64,000 nucleotides of DNA, taken from Streptomyces zhihengii. GTDB taxonomy: Bacteria; Actinomycetota; Actinomycetes; Streptomycetales; Streptomycetaceae. The notes below the pieces were generated by a model. It did not search any database, had not been told where the DNA came from, and saw nothing but the letters and a program-made list of their open reading frames with translations. Positions within the stretch are counted from its first letter, which is position 1. Each line of letters begins with the position of its first letter. Below are positions 19,623 through 27,885 of the stretch, one piece after another. Where the stretch lies: assembly GCF_016919245.1 (NCBI RefSeq), contig NZ_JAFEJA010000001.1, positions 3,958,001-4,022,000 on the forward strand, written 5' to 3'. Position numbers and translations under genes: made by a program.

Positions 19623-20570
19623 TCACGCCGGCGGCCCCGTGAGATACGTCCCGTCCTCCGCGTAGGGCCAGGCGTTGGAGCGGCAGCCGTCGAGGCCCTT
19701 GATCTGCTGCATCATGACCGGCGCGGGCCTGCCGGGGCCCGGGCAGCCCAGGTGCCGGCGGATGCCGATCTCGTGGCCGACCTCGTGGTTGATGATCAGG
19801 TGCCGGTACTCGGCGGGGGTGCCGGCGAACGTGGGCGAGCCCAGCAGCCAGCGGCGCAGATTGACCACGACGCCGTCCGTGGTCTCGCAGTTCAGCTCGC
19901 CCCCGGTGTCGAGTCCCTGGGCGCGGCAGAGCCGGTCCGCGGTGTCCGGAGTCGCGATCCGGACGGTGAAGTCGGCGCCCGAGGCGACGAGCTGGAACCG
20001 GCCGCGGCCGTTCGCCGCCCAGCCGCGCGGGTGGGCGAGGATCTCCTGGATCTCGGCGGCGGCCCCGCTCGCGGAGACGTCGATGCCGTTCTCCACCTCG
20101 ACCCGGTAGCGGCGCAGCGTGCCGGTGCCGGACGGCTGCCCCGCGGCGTCGGCGGCCGTGAACGTGCCGGGCCCCGACACCGGGACCCGCGGCGGCACAG
20201 CGGTCCTGGGGGACGCCTTCGGCGTCGGCTTCACGGAGGGCTTCGGGGGCGGGGGGACGGCGGCCCGGGGCGACGGGGAGCGGGTGGGCGACGGCCCGGC
20301 GGCGGGCTCGCCGGGCGGGGCCCAGGGCGCGGACGCCGTCTCGCGGGGCGGGCCGGCCGCGGCGGCGCCGGGAGCGGTGGAGTGCCAGTGGGCGAGGGCC
20401 GCGCCGCCCGCGGTGGAGAGGACGCCGGCGAGGACCGCCGTCATGAGGAACCGGGCCGGCGTGCGCCGCCGTCCGCGGCGGGCGGCCCCGGGGCCGGTTC
20501 CGGCCCGGCGGCGGCCGTCGTCGCGGGTCCCGCACCCTCGGTGTGCGGACGCGGCGGCGCGCTTGCCCAC
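19623..20570 (-). CDS. Membrane-anchored DUF3152 protein with zinc-protease-like motif
   Basis: 315 aa. The GTG at 20570 follows GGGGGGAGAG by 7 bases and is preferred to longer in-frame extensions. A basic N-terminus leads to one membrane helix (about 41-62), a Pro/Ala linker and a C-terminal DUF3152 domain (about 150-315). That domain has INHEVGHEIGIRRH near 260, an HExxH zinc motif with another His 7 residues later, and a downstream APVMMQQ that could act as a Met-turn. Metzincins have HExxHxxGxxH; here the third His is one residue further on. An extracellular metalloprotease is plausible but unproved for this family. Confidence 0.82.
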   Translation of the reverse strand: MGKRAAASAHRGCGTRDDGRRRAGTGPGAARRGRRRTPARFLMTAVLAGVLSTAGGAALAHWHSTAPGAAAAGPPRETASAPWAPPGEPAAGPSPTRSPSPRAAVPPPPKPSVKPTPKASPRTAVPPRVPVSGPGTFTAADAAGQPSGTGTLRRYRVEVENGIDVSASGAAAEIQEILAHPRGWAANGRGRFQLVASGADFTVRIATPDTADRLCRAQGLDTGGELNCETTDGVVVNLRRWLLGSPTFAGTPAEYRHLIINHEVGHEIGIRRHLGCPGPGRPAPVMMQQIKGLDGCRSNAWPYAEDGTYLTGPPA

Positions 20571-20753
20571 GACAGATCTCTCCCCCCGGACACCGGTGTC
20601 CGGGCGGGCCGGGCGGGGGCCGGTGCCGGCGCGGCACAGGACACCGCGCAGACCGGCTGAACACAGGTATGTCGACTGTCTGTGCGATCGTACCCGGCCG
20701 CGGGCCCGCACCCGCCGGGGTGCGGGCCCGCGGCGGACGCCGGGGTGCCCCGG

Positions 20754-21167
20754 TCAGCCCAGGGTGTCCGCCGCCGTCTCGGACGAGTCGCGCAGGAACT
20801 GCGCGCAGCGCTCGTACTCGCCCTGCTCCCCGATGGCCTGCGCGGCCCGGGCGAGGGCGTGCAGGGCGCGCAGGAAGCCGCGGTTGGGCTCGTGCTCCCA
20901 CGGCACCGGGCCGTGGCCCTTCCAGCCGCTGCGGCGCAGCGCGTCCAGACCGCGGTGGTAGCCGGTACGGGCGTACGCGTAGGACTCGACGACGCTGCCG
21001 CGCTCGAAGGCGTCGTCGGCGAGCCGGGCCCAGGCCAGGGAGCTGGTCGGGTACTTCGCCGCCACATCGGCGGGCGCGGTGCCGCCCGCGAGCAGCTCGC
21101 GCGGCTCGGGCTCGTCGGGCAGGTGGGTCGGGGGCGGTCCCCCGAGCAGGTTTTCGTGGATGGACAT
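20754..21167 (-). CDS. DUF3151 family protein
   Basis: 137 aa soluble helical protein with the family opening NLLGGPPPTHLP and a TPR-like run (SLAWARLADDAFERG, GFLRALHALARAAQAIGE). It is conserved in actinobacteria without a defined role and sits beside fbaA in many Streptomyces. ATG at 21167. Possible tetratricopeptide-like scaffold. Confidence 0.85.
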   Translation of the reverse strand: MSIHENLLGGPPPTHLPDEPEPRELLAGGTAPADVAAKYPTSSLAWARLADDAFERGSVVESYAYARTGYHRGLDALRRSGWKGHGPVPWEHEPNRGFLRALHALARAAQAIGEQGEYERCAQFLRDSSETAADTLG

Positions 21168-21177
21168 GGCCCCAGTG

Positions 21178-22686
21178 TCACAGGTCGGCGGCGCCGCCGT
21201 CCGCTCCGGGCGACCGCTCCCGCACCACCGCCGGCTCCAGCGGCGGGGCGCTGACACCGCAGTTGACCCGGCACTCGGGATGGCAGCGGGCCTCCTCCCC
21301 GGCCGGTACCGGCCGGCGGACCGTCGCCCACGCGATCAGCGACCCGGCCACCAGCACTCCCGCGCAGAGCGGGATCGCGCTGCGGAAGGTGTCGCCGAAC
21401 TCCTCGGCCGAGCGGTACGCCTCCGGGCCCATGCCCACCAGCAGCGGCAGCGCCGCCACCGCGAGCAGGCCGGCGGCGCGGGCGGCGGCGTTGTTGATGC
21501 CGCTCGCGATGCCGGCCCGTGCCGTGTCGACGGACGCCAGGACGGTCGCGGTCAGCGGCGCGACCAGGGTGACCATGCCGAACCCGAGGACCACCAGGGC
21601 GGGCAGCACGTCCACCAGGTAGGAGGCGTCCTCGCCGACCCGCAGGGTCATCAGCATCCCGGCGGCGCACAGCAGCGGCCCGACGGTCAGCGGGATACGC
21701 GGTCCGATGCGCTCGCCGAGTTCGCCGGACCGCGCCGACAGCAGCAGCATCAGCAGGGTCGTCGGCAGCAGCGCGGTGCCCGCGCCCAGGGCCGAGTACC
21801 CGGCGACCACCTGGAGCTGGAGCGCGATCAGGAAGAAGAAGCCGCCGAACGCCGCGTACACGCAGAGCGTGACCAGGTTGACGGCGGTGAACAGCCGCAG
21901 CCGGAAGAGCGACAGCGGCAGCATCGGATCCGGCCGCCGCGCCTCGACCAGTACGAAGGCCGCGCCCACCGCGACTCCGGCCAGTCCCGCCCACCACGTC
22001 CCGTCGATGAGGGCGTAGGTGACCAGGCCCAGCGCCGCGGCCCCGAGCACGGCGCCGAGGACGTCGAAGCGGCCGGTCGCGCCGGGGTCGCGGGACTCCG
22101 GGACATGGCGCAGGGCGACGGGCACGCAGAGCGCGGCGAGCGGGACGTTGAGCAGGAACACCCACCGCCAGCCCGGTCCGTCGACCAGCCAGCCGCCGAC
22201 GAAGGGCCCGATGGCGGCGCCCACGCCGCCGAGACCGGACCACAGGCCCACCGCGCGCGCCCGGTCGTCGGGATGGAAGCTCGCCTGGATCAGGGCGAGC
22301 GAGCCGGGGGTCAGGAGCGCGCCCCCGATGCCCTGGAGCGCCCGGGCGGCCACCAGCACCTCGCCGTTCGGGGCGACACCGCAGAGCAGCGAGCCGACGG
22401 CGAACCAGACGACGCCGAGCACGAAGATCCGCCGGCGCCCGTACCGGTCGCCGAGCGCCCCGCCGAGCAGGATCAGTCCGGCGAGCGTGAGCATGTACGC
22501 GTTGACCGTCCACTGGAGGACGGAGAGCTCGGCGTCAAGGTCCTCGCCGATGCGCGGCAGCGCCACGTTGACCACGGTGGAGTCGAGCAGCGCCATGCCC
22601 GATCCGAGCACGGTGGTGAGCACGATCCAGCGCCCGGTCGCGGACGACAGCCTGATGTCCGGGCCGCGCCGCCGCTCGTCGTCCAT
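21178..22686 (-). CDS. DHA2-type MFS drug exporter with Cys-rich tail
   Basis: 502 aa, about 14 membrane helices, of the EmrB/QacA family of proton-coupled efflux pumps. Family motifs are LDSTVVNVALP in helix 1 (about 34-44), LGDRYGRRR in loop 2-3 (motif A, about 78-86) and GxxxGPxxGG in helix 5 (GAAIGPFVGG, motif C). The cytoplasmic tail has CHPECRVNCG, three Cys and a His within ten residues, which is unusual and could bind metal. It starts at ATG 22686, ten bases before DUF3151 in the same direction, so the two may share a transcript. Confidence 0.93.
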   Translation of the reverse strand: MDDERRRGPDIRLSSATGRWIVLTTVLGSGMALLDSTVVNVALPRIGEDLDAELSVLQWTVNAYMLTLAGLILLGGALGDRYGRRRIFVLGVVWFAVGSLLCGVAPNGEVLVAARALQGIGGALLTPGSLALIQASFHPDDRARAVGLWSGLGGVGAAIGPFVGGWLVDGPGWRWVFLLNVPLAALCVPVALRHVPESRDPGATGRFDVLGAVLGAAALGLVTYALIDGTWWAGLAGVAVGAAFVLVEARRPDPMLPLSLFRLRLFTAVNLVTLCVYAAFGGFFFLIALQLQVVAGYSALGAGTALLPTTLLMLLLSARSGELGERIGPRIPLTVGPLLCAAGMLMTLRVGEDASYLVDVLPALVVLGFGMVTLVAPLTATVLASVDTARAGIASGINNAAARAAGLLAVAALPLLVGMGPEAYRSAEEFGDTFRSAIPLCAGVLVAGSLIAWATVRRPVPAGEEARCHPECRVNCGVSAPPLEPAVVRERSPGADGGAADL

Positions 22687-22772
22687 ACGCCGATCATCCC
22701 CACCCACGGCCCGCCCCGCCATTCCCCGCCGCTCCCGTCGGTGCGCGGGCCGCGGCGGGAGGCGCCGGAGGT

Positions 22773-23984
22773 CTACGCCCCCAGGCGGCGGAGCGCGCGG
22801 ATCAGCGCGTCCGCGCCGAGTTCGGCCTTGGCACGGGGGCAGCCCACGTTCAGCCGGACGAAGCCCGCGGAGCCGTAGGTCGTGCCGGGCATGATCGCGA
22901 CCTTCTCGTTCTCGATCAGCTCCCGCTGGAGCGCCTCGTCGGTGATCGTGGTGCCGACCCCGAGGGGCCGCAGGTCGATCCAGGCGAGGTAGCCGGCCTC
23001 CGGCGGACGCCAGCCGAGGCCGGGGAACGCCGCCCGGAGACGGCCGGCGAGCATGTCCAGGTTGCCCGCGACATGGGCGACGAGTGCGTCCAGCCAGGGC
23101 GCGCCCTCGCGGTAGGCGGCGATGTGCGCGGTGAGCGAGAGCACGGCCGGCGAGGCGAGCCCCTCCGCGGTCTGCATCCGGCGCAGGAACTCCGCGTGGT
23201 CGTCCGGGTCGCCGATGATGCCGTAGGAGCCGCTCAGCGCGGGGAAGTTGAAGGCCTTGGTCGCGGAGGTGATCAGCGCCCAGCGGCCGGAACCGAAGCC
23301 GGTCCAGGGCAGGTGGCGGCCGGTGTGCACGAAGTCGGCGTGTATCTCGTCGCTGATGACGGCGACACCGTGGTCCGCCGCGAGTCCGGCGATGCGGCGC
23401 AGTTCGCCCTCGGTCCACACGTGTCCGGTGGGGTTGTGGGGCGAGCACAGCACCAGGACCTTGCTGTCCGGACGGGCGAGCTGCGCCCCGAGCGCGTCCA
23501 TGTCGCCGACGGGCGCCCCGCGCAGGTCCCGCCGCAGGCCGGTGATCGCCTTGGTGAAGCCGTCGTAGGTGGGGGTGTGCACGACGATGCCGTCCCCCGG
23601 GCCGGACCACATCCGCAGCAGCTGGGAGAGCTGGTTGAGCACGGACGGGCCGTAGACGACCCGGCCGGTGTCGATCGGTGTGCCGTGGCGGGTGGCGAAC
23701 CAGTCGCGGATCGCGGAGAGGAAGTCCTCCTGGCGCCAGTCGGTGTAGCCGAAGACACCGTGCCCGACCCGGTCCCGCAGCGCGTCGAGCACCACGGGCG
23801 GCGACATGACGTCCATGTCGGAGATGGTGAACGGCAGCAGCCCGTCCACTCCGAAGCGGTCGGCGACGCCGTCCCACTGCACGCACCAGGTGCCGCGGCG
23901 GTCGACGACGGTGTCGAAGTCGAAGCGCCCGCGCGCTCCGGCGTCCGCGTGCGCGGCGGCCGCGGGGTGTGTCTCCGAGCCCAT
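22773..23984 (-). CDS. PatB/MalY-type PLP lyase/aminotransferase
   Basis: 403 aa fold-type I PLP enzyme of the MalY/PatB cystathionine beta-lyase group. It probably cleaves C-S bonds (cystathionine to homocysteine, pyruvate and ammonia) or acts as an aminotransferase. Visible are the N-terminal PFTISDMDV, SPHNPTGHVWT near 180, ISDEIHADF near 218 and the PLP lysine in SATKAFNFPA near 250, which is distinctive of the group. It lies 84 bases downstream of fbaA in the same direction and is possibly co-transcribed with it. Confidence 0.93.
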   Translation of the reverse strand: MGSETHPAAAAHADAGARGRFDFDTVVDRRGTWCVQWDGVADRFGVDGLLPFTISDMDVMSPPVVLDALRDRVGHGVFGYTDWRQEDFLSAIRDWFATRHGTPIDTGRVVYGPSVLNQLSQLLRMWSGPGDGIVVHTPTYDGFTKAITGLRRDLRGAPVGDMDALGAQLARPDSKVLVLCSPHNPTGHVWTEGELRRIAGLAADHGVAVISDEIHADFVHTGRHLPWTGFGSGRWALITSATKAFNFPALSGSYGIIGDPDDHAEFLRRMQTAEGLASPAVLSLTAHIAAYREGAPWLDALVAHVAGNLDMLAGRLRAAFPGLGWRPPEAGYLAWIDLRPLGVGTTITDEALQRELIENEKVAIMPGTTYGSAGFVRLNVGCPRAKAELGADALIRALRRLGA

Positions 23985-24068
23985 GGCGGAACCCTCCCTG
24001 GGGACAGCACGGACAGCACGCGGGCCCGGCGCCCCCGAGGGGACGCCGGGCCCGGCGTACCGCGCGTG

Positions 24069-25091
24069 TTACTTGATCCGGGTGCCGGTGGAACGCAGGG
24101 CGGCACAGGCCTCGGCGACACGGGTCGCCATGCCCGCCTCGGCCAGCTTGCCCCAGGTACGCGGGTCGTAGGTCTTCTTGGAGCCGACCTCGCCGTCGAC
24201 CTTCAGGACGCCGTCGTAGTTGCGGAAGACGTGGTCCACCACGGGACGCGTGAAGGCGTACTGGGTGTCGGTGTCGAGGTTCATCTTCACGACGCCGTTC
24301 TCCAGGGCGGTGGTGATCTCCTCCGCCGTCGAGCCCGAGCCGCCGTGGAAGACGAAGTCGAACGGGGACGTCTTGCCGTACTTCTCGCCCACGCCCTGCT
24401 GGAGATCCTTCAGCAGCTCGGGACGGAGGACCACGTTGCCCGGCTTGTAGACGCCGTGCACGTTGCCGAACGAGGCGGCCAGCAGGTAGCGGCCCTTCTC
24501 GCCCAGGCCGAGGGCCTCGGCGGTGCGCAGGGCGTCGTCGACGGTGGTGTAGAGCTCGTCGTTGATCTCGTGGGTGACACCGTCCTCCTCGCCGCCGGTC
24601 GGGGTGATCTCGACCTCGAGGATGATCTTCGCCGCGGCCGCCTGCGCGAGCAGCTCCTGGCCGATGGCCAGGTTGTCCGCGAGCGTCTCGGCGGAGCCGT
24701 CCCACATGTGGGACTGGAAGAGCGGGTTGCGGCCGGCCTTCACGCGCTCGGCGGAGACGTCGAGCAGCGGGCGGACGTAGCCGTCCAGCTTGTCCTTCGG
24801 GCAGTGGTCCGTGTGCAGCGCGACGGTGATGTCGTACTTGGCGGCGACGATGTGCGCGAACTCGGCCAGGGCGACGGCGCCCGTGACCATGTCCTTGCTG
24901 TGCTGGCCACCCAGGAACTCGGCACCACCGGTGGAGATCTGGATGATGCCGTCGCTCTCGGCCTCGGCGAAGCCACGCAGTGCCGCATGCAGGGTCTGGG
25001 ACGAAGTCACGTTGATGGCCGGGTAGGCGAACTTGCCTGCCTTCGCCCGGTCGAGCATCTCGTTGTAGACCTCGGGAGTCGCGATGGGCAT
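24069..25091 (-). CDS. fbaA: Class II fructose-1,6-bisphosphate aldolase
   Basis: 340 aa zinc enzyme of glycolysis/gluconeogenesis, interconverting fructose-1,6-bisphosphate with DHAP and glyceraldehyde-3-phosphate. Visible are the zinc/catalytic stretch ALHTDHCPKDK (about 95-105), GGEEDGV near 174, FGNVHGVY near 220 and the phosphate loop FHGGSGST near 258. The start ATG at 25091 has AAGGAGCGG upstream. The parS palindrome lies 126 bases upstream, between this gene and pyrE. Confidence 0.98.
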   Translation of the reverse strand: MPIATPEVYNEMLDRAKAGKFAYPAINVTSSQTLHAALRGFAEAESDGIIQISTGGAEFLGGQHSKDMVTGAVALAEFAHIVAAKYDITVALHTDHCPKDKLDGYVRPLLDVSAERVKAGRNPLFQSHMWDGSAETLADNLAIGQELLAQAAAAKIILEVEITPTGGEEDGVTHEINDELYTTVDDALRTAEALGLGEKGRYLLAASFGNVHGVYKPGNVVLRPELLKDLQQGVGEKYGKTSPFDFVFHGGSGSTAEEITTALENGVVKMNLDTDTQYAFTRPVVDHVFRNYDGVLKVDGEVGSKKTYDPRTWGKLAEAGMATRVAEACAALRSTGTRIK

Positions 25092-25216
25092 GTGTCCGCT
25101 CCTTGTGATGTGCGGGTATGTGGTGCTGGCCCTGACCTGGGGGCGACGTCATCGTCGCGGCCTATCTTTCCAGACTCCCGCGCGGGGTCCAGCATGCCCG
25201 TTCTGCCCGCGCGCGC

Positions 25217-25254
25217 GAAGGGCGTGCTGTTTCACGTGAAACAGCACGCCCTTC
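25217..25254. terminator. 38-bp perfect palindrome, probable pyrE terminator
   Basis: GAAGGGCGTGCTGTTTCAC followed directly by its exact reverse complement, 19+19 bases. It begins 26 bases past the pyrE stop and precedes the fbaA promoter, so it can terminate pyrE transcription. Its centre is a parS site. Confidence 0.75.
25228..25243. promoter_or_regulatory. parS: parS, ParB-binding partition site
   Basis: TGTTTCACGTGAAACA, an exact match to the actinobacterial/Bacillus-type parS consensus (core GTTTCACGTGAAAC). ParB spreads from such sites to form the origin segrosome; in Streptomyces they cluster around oriC, mostly between genes. It is the only copy seen in the window. Confidence 0.95.
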
Positions 25255-25279
25255 GGTATCACCGCAGGTCACACCATGG

Positions 25280-25819
25280 TCAGGCGAGACCCAGCTCGTC
25301 CAGCGAGTACGCGTTTACGTACGGGAGACCCGCCTCGGCGATCTTCGGGGCGGCGCCGCGCTCGACGATCACCGCCACGGCCACCACCTCGCCGCCGGCC
25401 TCGCGGACCGCCTCGACGGCGGTGAGCGGGGAGCCGCCGGTGGTGGAGACGTCCTCCACGACCAGGCAGCGGCGGCCCTTCACGTCCGTGCCCTCGATGC
25501 GGCGCTGCATCCCGTGGGCCTTGCCGGCCTTGCGCACCACGAAGGCGTCGAGCCGCCGCCCGCGCGCGGCGGAGGCGTGCAGCATCGAGGTCGCGACCGG
25601 GTCGGCGCCCAGGGTCAGACCGCCGACGCAGTCGTAGTCCAGCTCCGCGGTGGCGTCGAGCATGACCTGGCCGACCATCGGGGCGGCCTCGCCGTCGAGC
25701 GTGATCCTGCGCAGGTCGATGTACCAGTCGGCCTCGATACCCGAGGAGAGGATCACCTTGCCGTGGACCACGGCCTTGTCCTTGATCTGCTGGAGCAGCT
25801 CAGCACGAACGTCAGTCAT
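25280..25819 (-). CDS. pyrE: Orotate phosphoribosyltransferase
   Basis: 179 aa. It makes OMP from orotate and PRPP in de novo pyrimidine synthesis. The PRPP-binding loop VVEDVSTTGGSP (about 119-130) and the N-terminal GKVILSSGIEADWYIDLR are characteristic. ATG at 25819, only 11 bases from the epimerase gene upstream, so the two are probably one transcript ending at the parS palindrome. It is separate from the main pyrimidine operon. Confidence 0.97.
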   Translation of the reverse strand: MTDVRAELLQQIKDKAVVHGKVILSSGIEADWYIDLRRITLDGEAAPMVGQVMLDATAELDYDCVGGLTLGADPVATSMLHASAARGRRLDAFVVRKAGKAHGMQRRIEGTDVKGRRCLVVEDVSTTGGSPLTAVEAVREAGGEVVAVAVIVERGAAPKIAEAGLPYVNAYSLDELGLA

Positions 25820-25829
25820 AGCCGTCAGC

Positions 25830-26651
25830 TTAGAGGGCGGCTTCCGGGGCGCCCCCGCCGAGCCGCCGCCAGGTCCAGGTCGTCGCGATCTCCAGCGGGT
25901 CGACCAGGGTGACCAGCCGCGGGTGGGTGTTGAGGCCGTCGGGCGGGCCGGACTGGGGCTCCACGCACACCGCCTCGTCCTGCTCGTCGTAGACCACGAC
26001 CCACGGGGTGCGGCTGGCGACCGTCAGTTCGAGCTGCTCCGGCCAGGTGAGGGTGACGTCGACACCCGCGGGCATCCCGAAGCAGTCGTCCCAGGGCCCG
26101 GGCTCCGGCGGGATGCGCCGCCCGGTGGGGAGGTGGTCGTCGCCGCGCTCCTCCTGCCATTCGGGGGTGAACGCGATCCGCACGTCCTCGCCGCCGATGT
26201 TGCGCAGGAACCACGGGTGCCAGCCCGCCTGCGCGGGGAACGACGTCTCCGCCGTCTCCACGCCCAGGGCGACGGTCAGCGCGTCGTCGGTGAGCGTGAA
26301 GGTCTGGGTGACCCGCCCCGCGTAGGGCCACGGCTCCGCCAGGTCGTAGGTGAACGCCGCGTCGCTCTTCCCCGCCGCCGCGGTGCGCCAGGCGGTGTCC
26401 CGGCCGGTGCCGTGGATGGCGTGCGGGGGCGCGTTGAGCGGGAGCCGGTGCACGAGGTCGCCGTTGCGGAACCGGCCGTCCCGGGTGCGGCCGCACCAGG
26501 GCACCATGGGGAACGCGCCGTACTTCTCCCCCTGCCGCAGCAGCTCGGTGCCGCCGACGCGCAGGCTCGCGATACGGCAGCCGTTCTGCGGATGCACGGT
26601 CAACTCGACATCTCCGGCGGCGAGCCGGACGCTTTCTTCGCTGCTGGTCAC
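25830..26651 (-). CDS. Aldose 1-epimerase family protein
   Basis: 273 aa beta-sandwich protein. The GalM-like motifs are the His of PPHAIHGTGRD (about 79-89) and AGWHPWFL near 148 (the catalytic His pair), with a C-terminal Glu in AVCVEPQSGP near 233 as the likely base. It interconverts anomers of a hexose or hexose-6-phosphate. GTG start at 26651. It lies just upstream of pyrE in the same direction. Confidence 0.9.
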   Translation of the reverse strand: MTSSEESVRLAAGDVELTVHPQNGCRIASLRVGGTELLRQGEKYGAFPMVPWCGRTRDGRFRNGDLVHRLPLNAPPHAIHGTGRDTAWRTAAAGKSDAAFTYDLAEPWPYAGRVTQTFTLTDDALTVALGVETAETSFPAQAGWHPWFLRNIGGEDVRIAFTPEWQEERGDDHLPTGRRIPPEPGPWDDCFGMPAGVDVTLTWPEQLELTVASRTPWVVVYDEQDEAVCVEPQSGPPDGLNTHPRLVTLVDPLEIATTWTWRRLGGGAPEAAL

Positions 26652-26766
26652 AGGACGACATTAGCCGCGCCGGCCGCGCGGCGGCGTCGCCGTGCCGGAC
26701 GCACCGGAGTCCGGACCCGCCGTGCGGAGTCCGGACCCCGTGGTCTCAACCCGTCGCCCGCGCGGC

Positions 26767-27762
26767 TCAGTTCCTGCGGCGCAGCGCACGGCCGACGACG
26801 ACCGCCGAGGCGATGGCGAGCGCGGCCGCCGGCGCGAGCCAGCGCAGGGCGGCCCCGGTGGCCGAGGCCGCGGGCGCCGGGGTCGGGGTCGGGGCGTAAC
26901 GGCCGCGCGGCGGGGCGTGGTCGACCTCCTCGGCGCTGCGCCCGATCATGGTGCGCCGCGCGTGGGCCGCCTCCGCGGCCGGTTCACCGGGCAGTCCGGC
27001 GAGTTCGTCCAGGTCCTGGAGGTCCTCGATCGCGGAGAGGTCCTCCTCGTCGGCGTCGGCCGCCGGGCCGTCCGACTCGTCGTCGAAGGCGTCCTCCGCG
27101 TCCGGTCCGAGCGACGGGGGCGGCACGGGGACGTCGAACACCGAACCGAGGCCCTGGCTCTCGGTGATGTCCCCGTCGCCAGCCCCGGGGGTGCCGTCCC
27201 CGGGCTCCTCGGCGATGTCGTCGACGTGGTCGGCCTGCTCCTGGCCGTCCGGTGTGTCGCCGGCGGCCGGCCCGGGTGCCGGGGAACCGGCATCCGCCGC
27301 CTCCGCGGCGGGGGCCGCGGGGGCCGCCGGCTCCTCGAACGCCACCGCCGCCAGCGCCTCGGCGAACCGGTCGAGCAGCCGGTGGGCCGCCGAGGTCCGC
27401 GCGTCGGCGGCCAGTTCGGCCAGGCGGCCCTCCGCACCTGCCGAGCCGGTGAAGGTGAGCGTCGTCCCGCCGTCGGTGGGCTCGGGGCGGACCGTCAGCC
27501 CGATCTTCACGGAGCCGCTGCCCCGGACCTCCGTGCCCTCCGCGTCGACCACGAAGTCACGGCCCTGCTCCACCACCCGCAGCACACCGCGGTAGGTGAT
27601 CGTGTGGCTGCCGACGCGGACCTTGAGTCTCCCGGAGAGCGGCCCCGCCGCCTCGTCGGCGTCCTGCTGGAGCCCGGGCACGCAGCGGGCGACCCGGGCT
27701 GGGTCCCGCAGCGCCTGTCGAAGGGTCTCAGCCGGAACCGGAACGAACGCCTCATGCTCCAT
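26767..27762 (-). CDS. CoxG-like SRPBCC protein with C-terminal membrane anchor
   Basis: 331 aa. The N-terminal domain (about 1-145) is a START/SRPBCC fold of the CO-dehydrogenase subunit G type: FVPVPAETLRQALRDPARVARCVPG is the usual opening. A long acidic, low-complexity region (about 150-270) follows, then one hydrophobic helix (about 303-322) and a basic end. No CO-dehydrogenase genes are nearby, so this is probably a stand-alone lipid- or ligand-binding protein at the membrane. ATG at 27762. Confidence 0.85.
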   Translation of the reverse strand: MEHEAFVPVPAETLRQALRDPARVARCVPGLQQDADEAAGPLSGRLKVRVGSHTITYRGVLRVVEQGRDFVVDAEGTEVRGSGSVKIGLTVRPEPTDGGTTLTFTGSAGAEGRLAELAADARTSAAHRLLDRFAEALAAVAFEEPAAPAAPAAEAADAGSPAPGPAAGDTPDGQEQADHVDDIAEEPGDGTPGAGDGDITESQGLGSVFDVPVPPPSLGPDAEDAFDDESDGPAADADEEDLSAIEDLQDLDELAGLPGEPAAEAAHARRTMIGRSAEEVDHAPPRGRYAPTPTPAPAASATGAALRWLAPAAALAIASAVVVGRALRRRN

Positions 27763-27885
27763 GGGATCCGAGCCTACTCAGAGCGGCCCGCCACGTCTGC
27801 CTTTCACACGGCACGCACCGGCACACCCCCCGCACGGCCTCGGCGTTCCGCCCGCCCGCACGGCGCCGGCGCGTGCCGGGCGGCG

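Noticed and set aside
21178..25152. Very long leftward frame fusing the MFS pump to sequence antisense or out of frame with fbaA and the PatB gene
   Set aside because: Only the part from 22686 leftward has protein character; the rest overlaps well-recognised genes in another frame, a usual effect of high GC.
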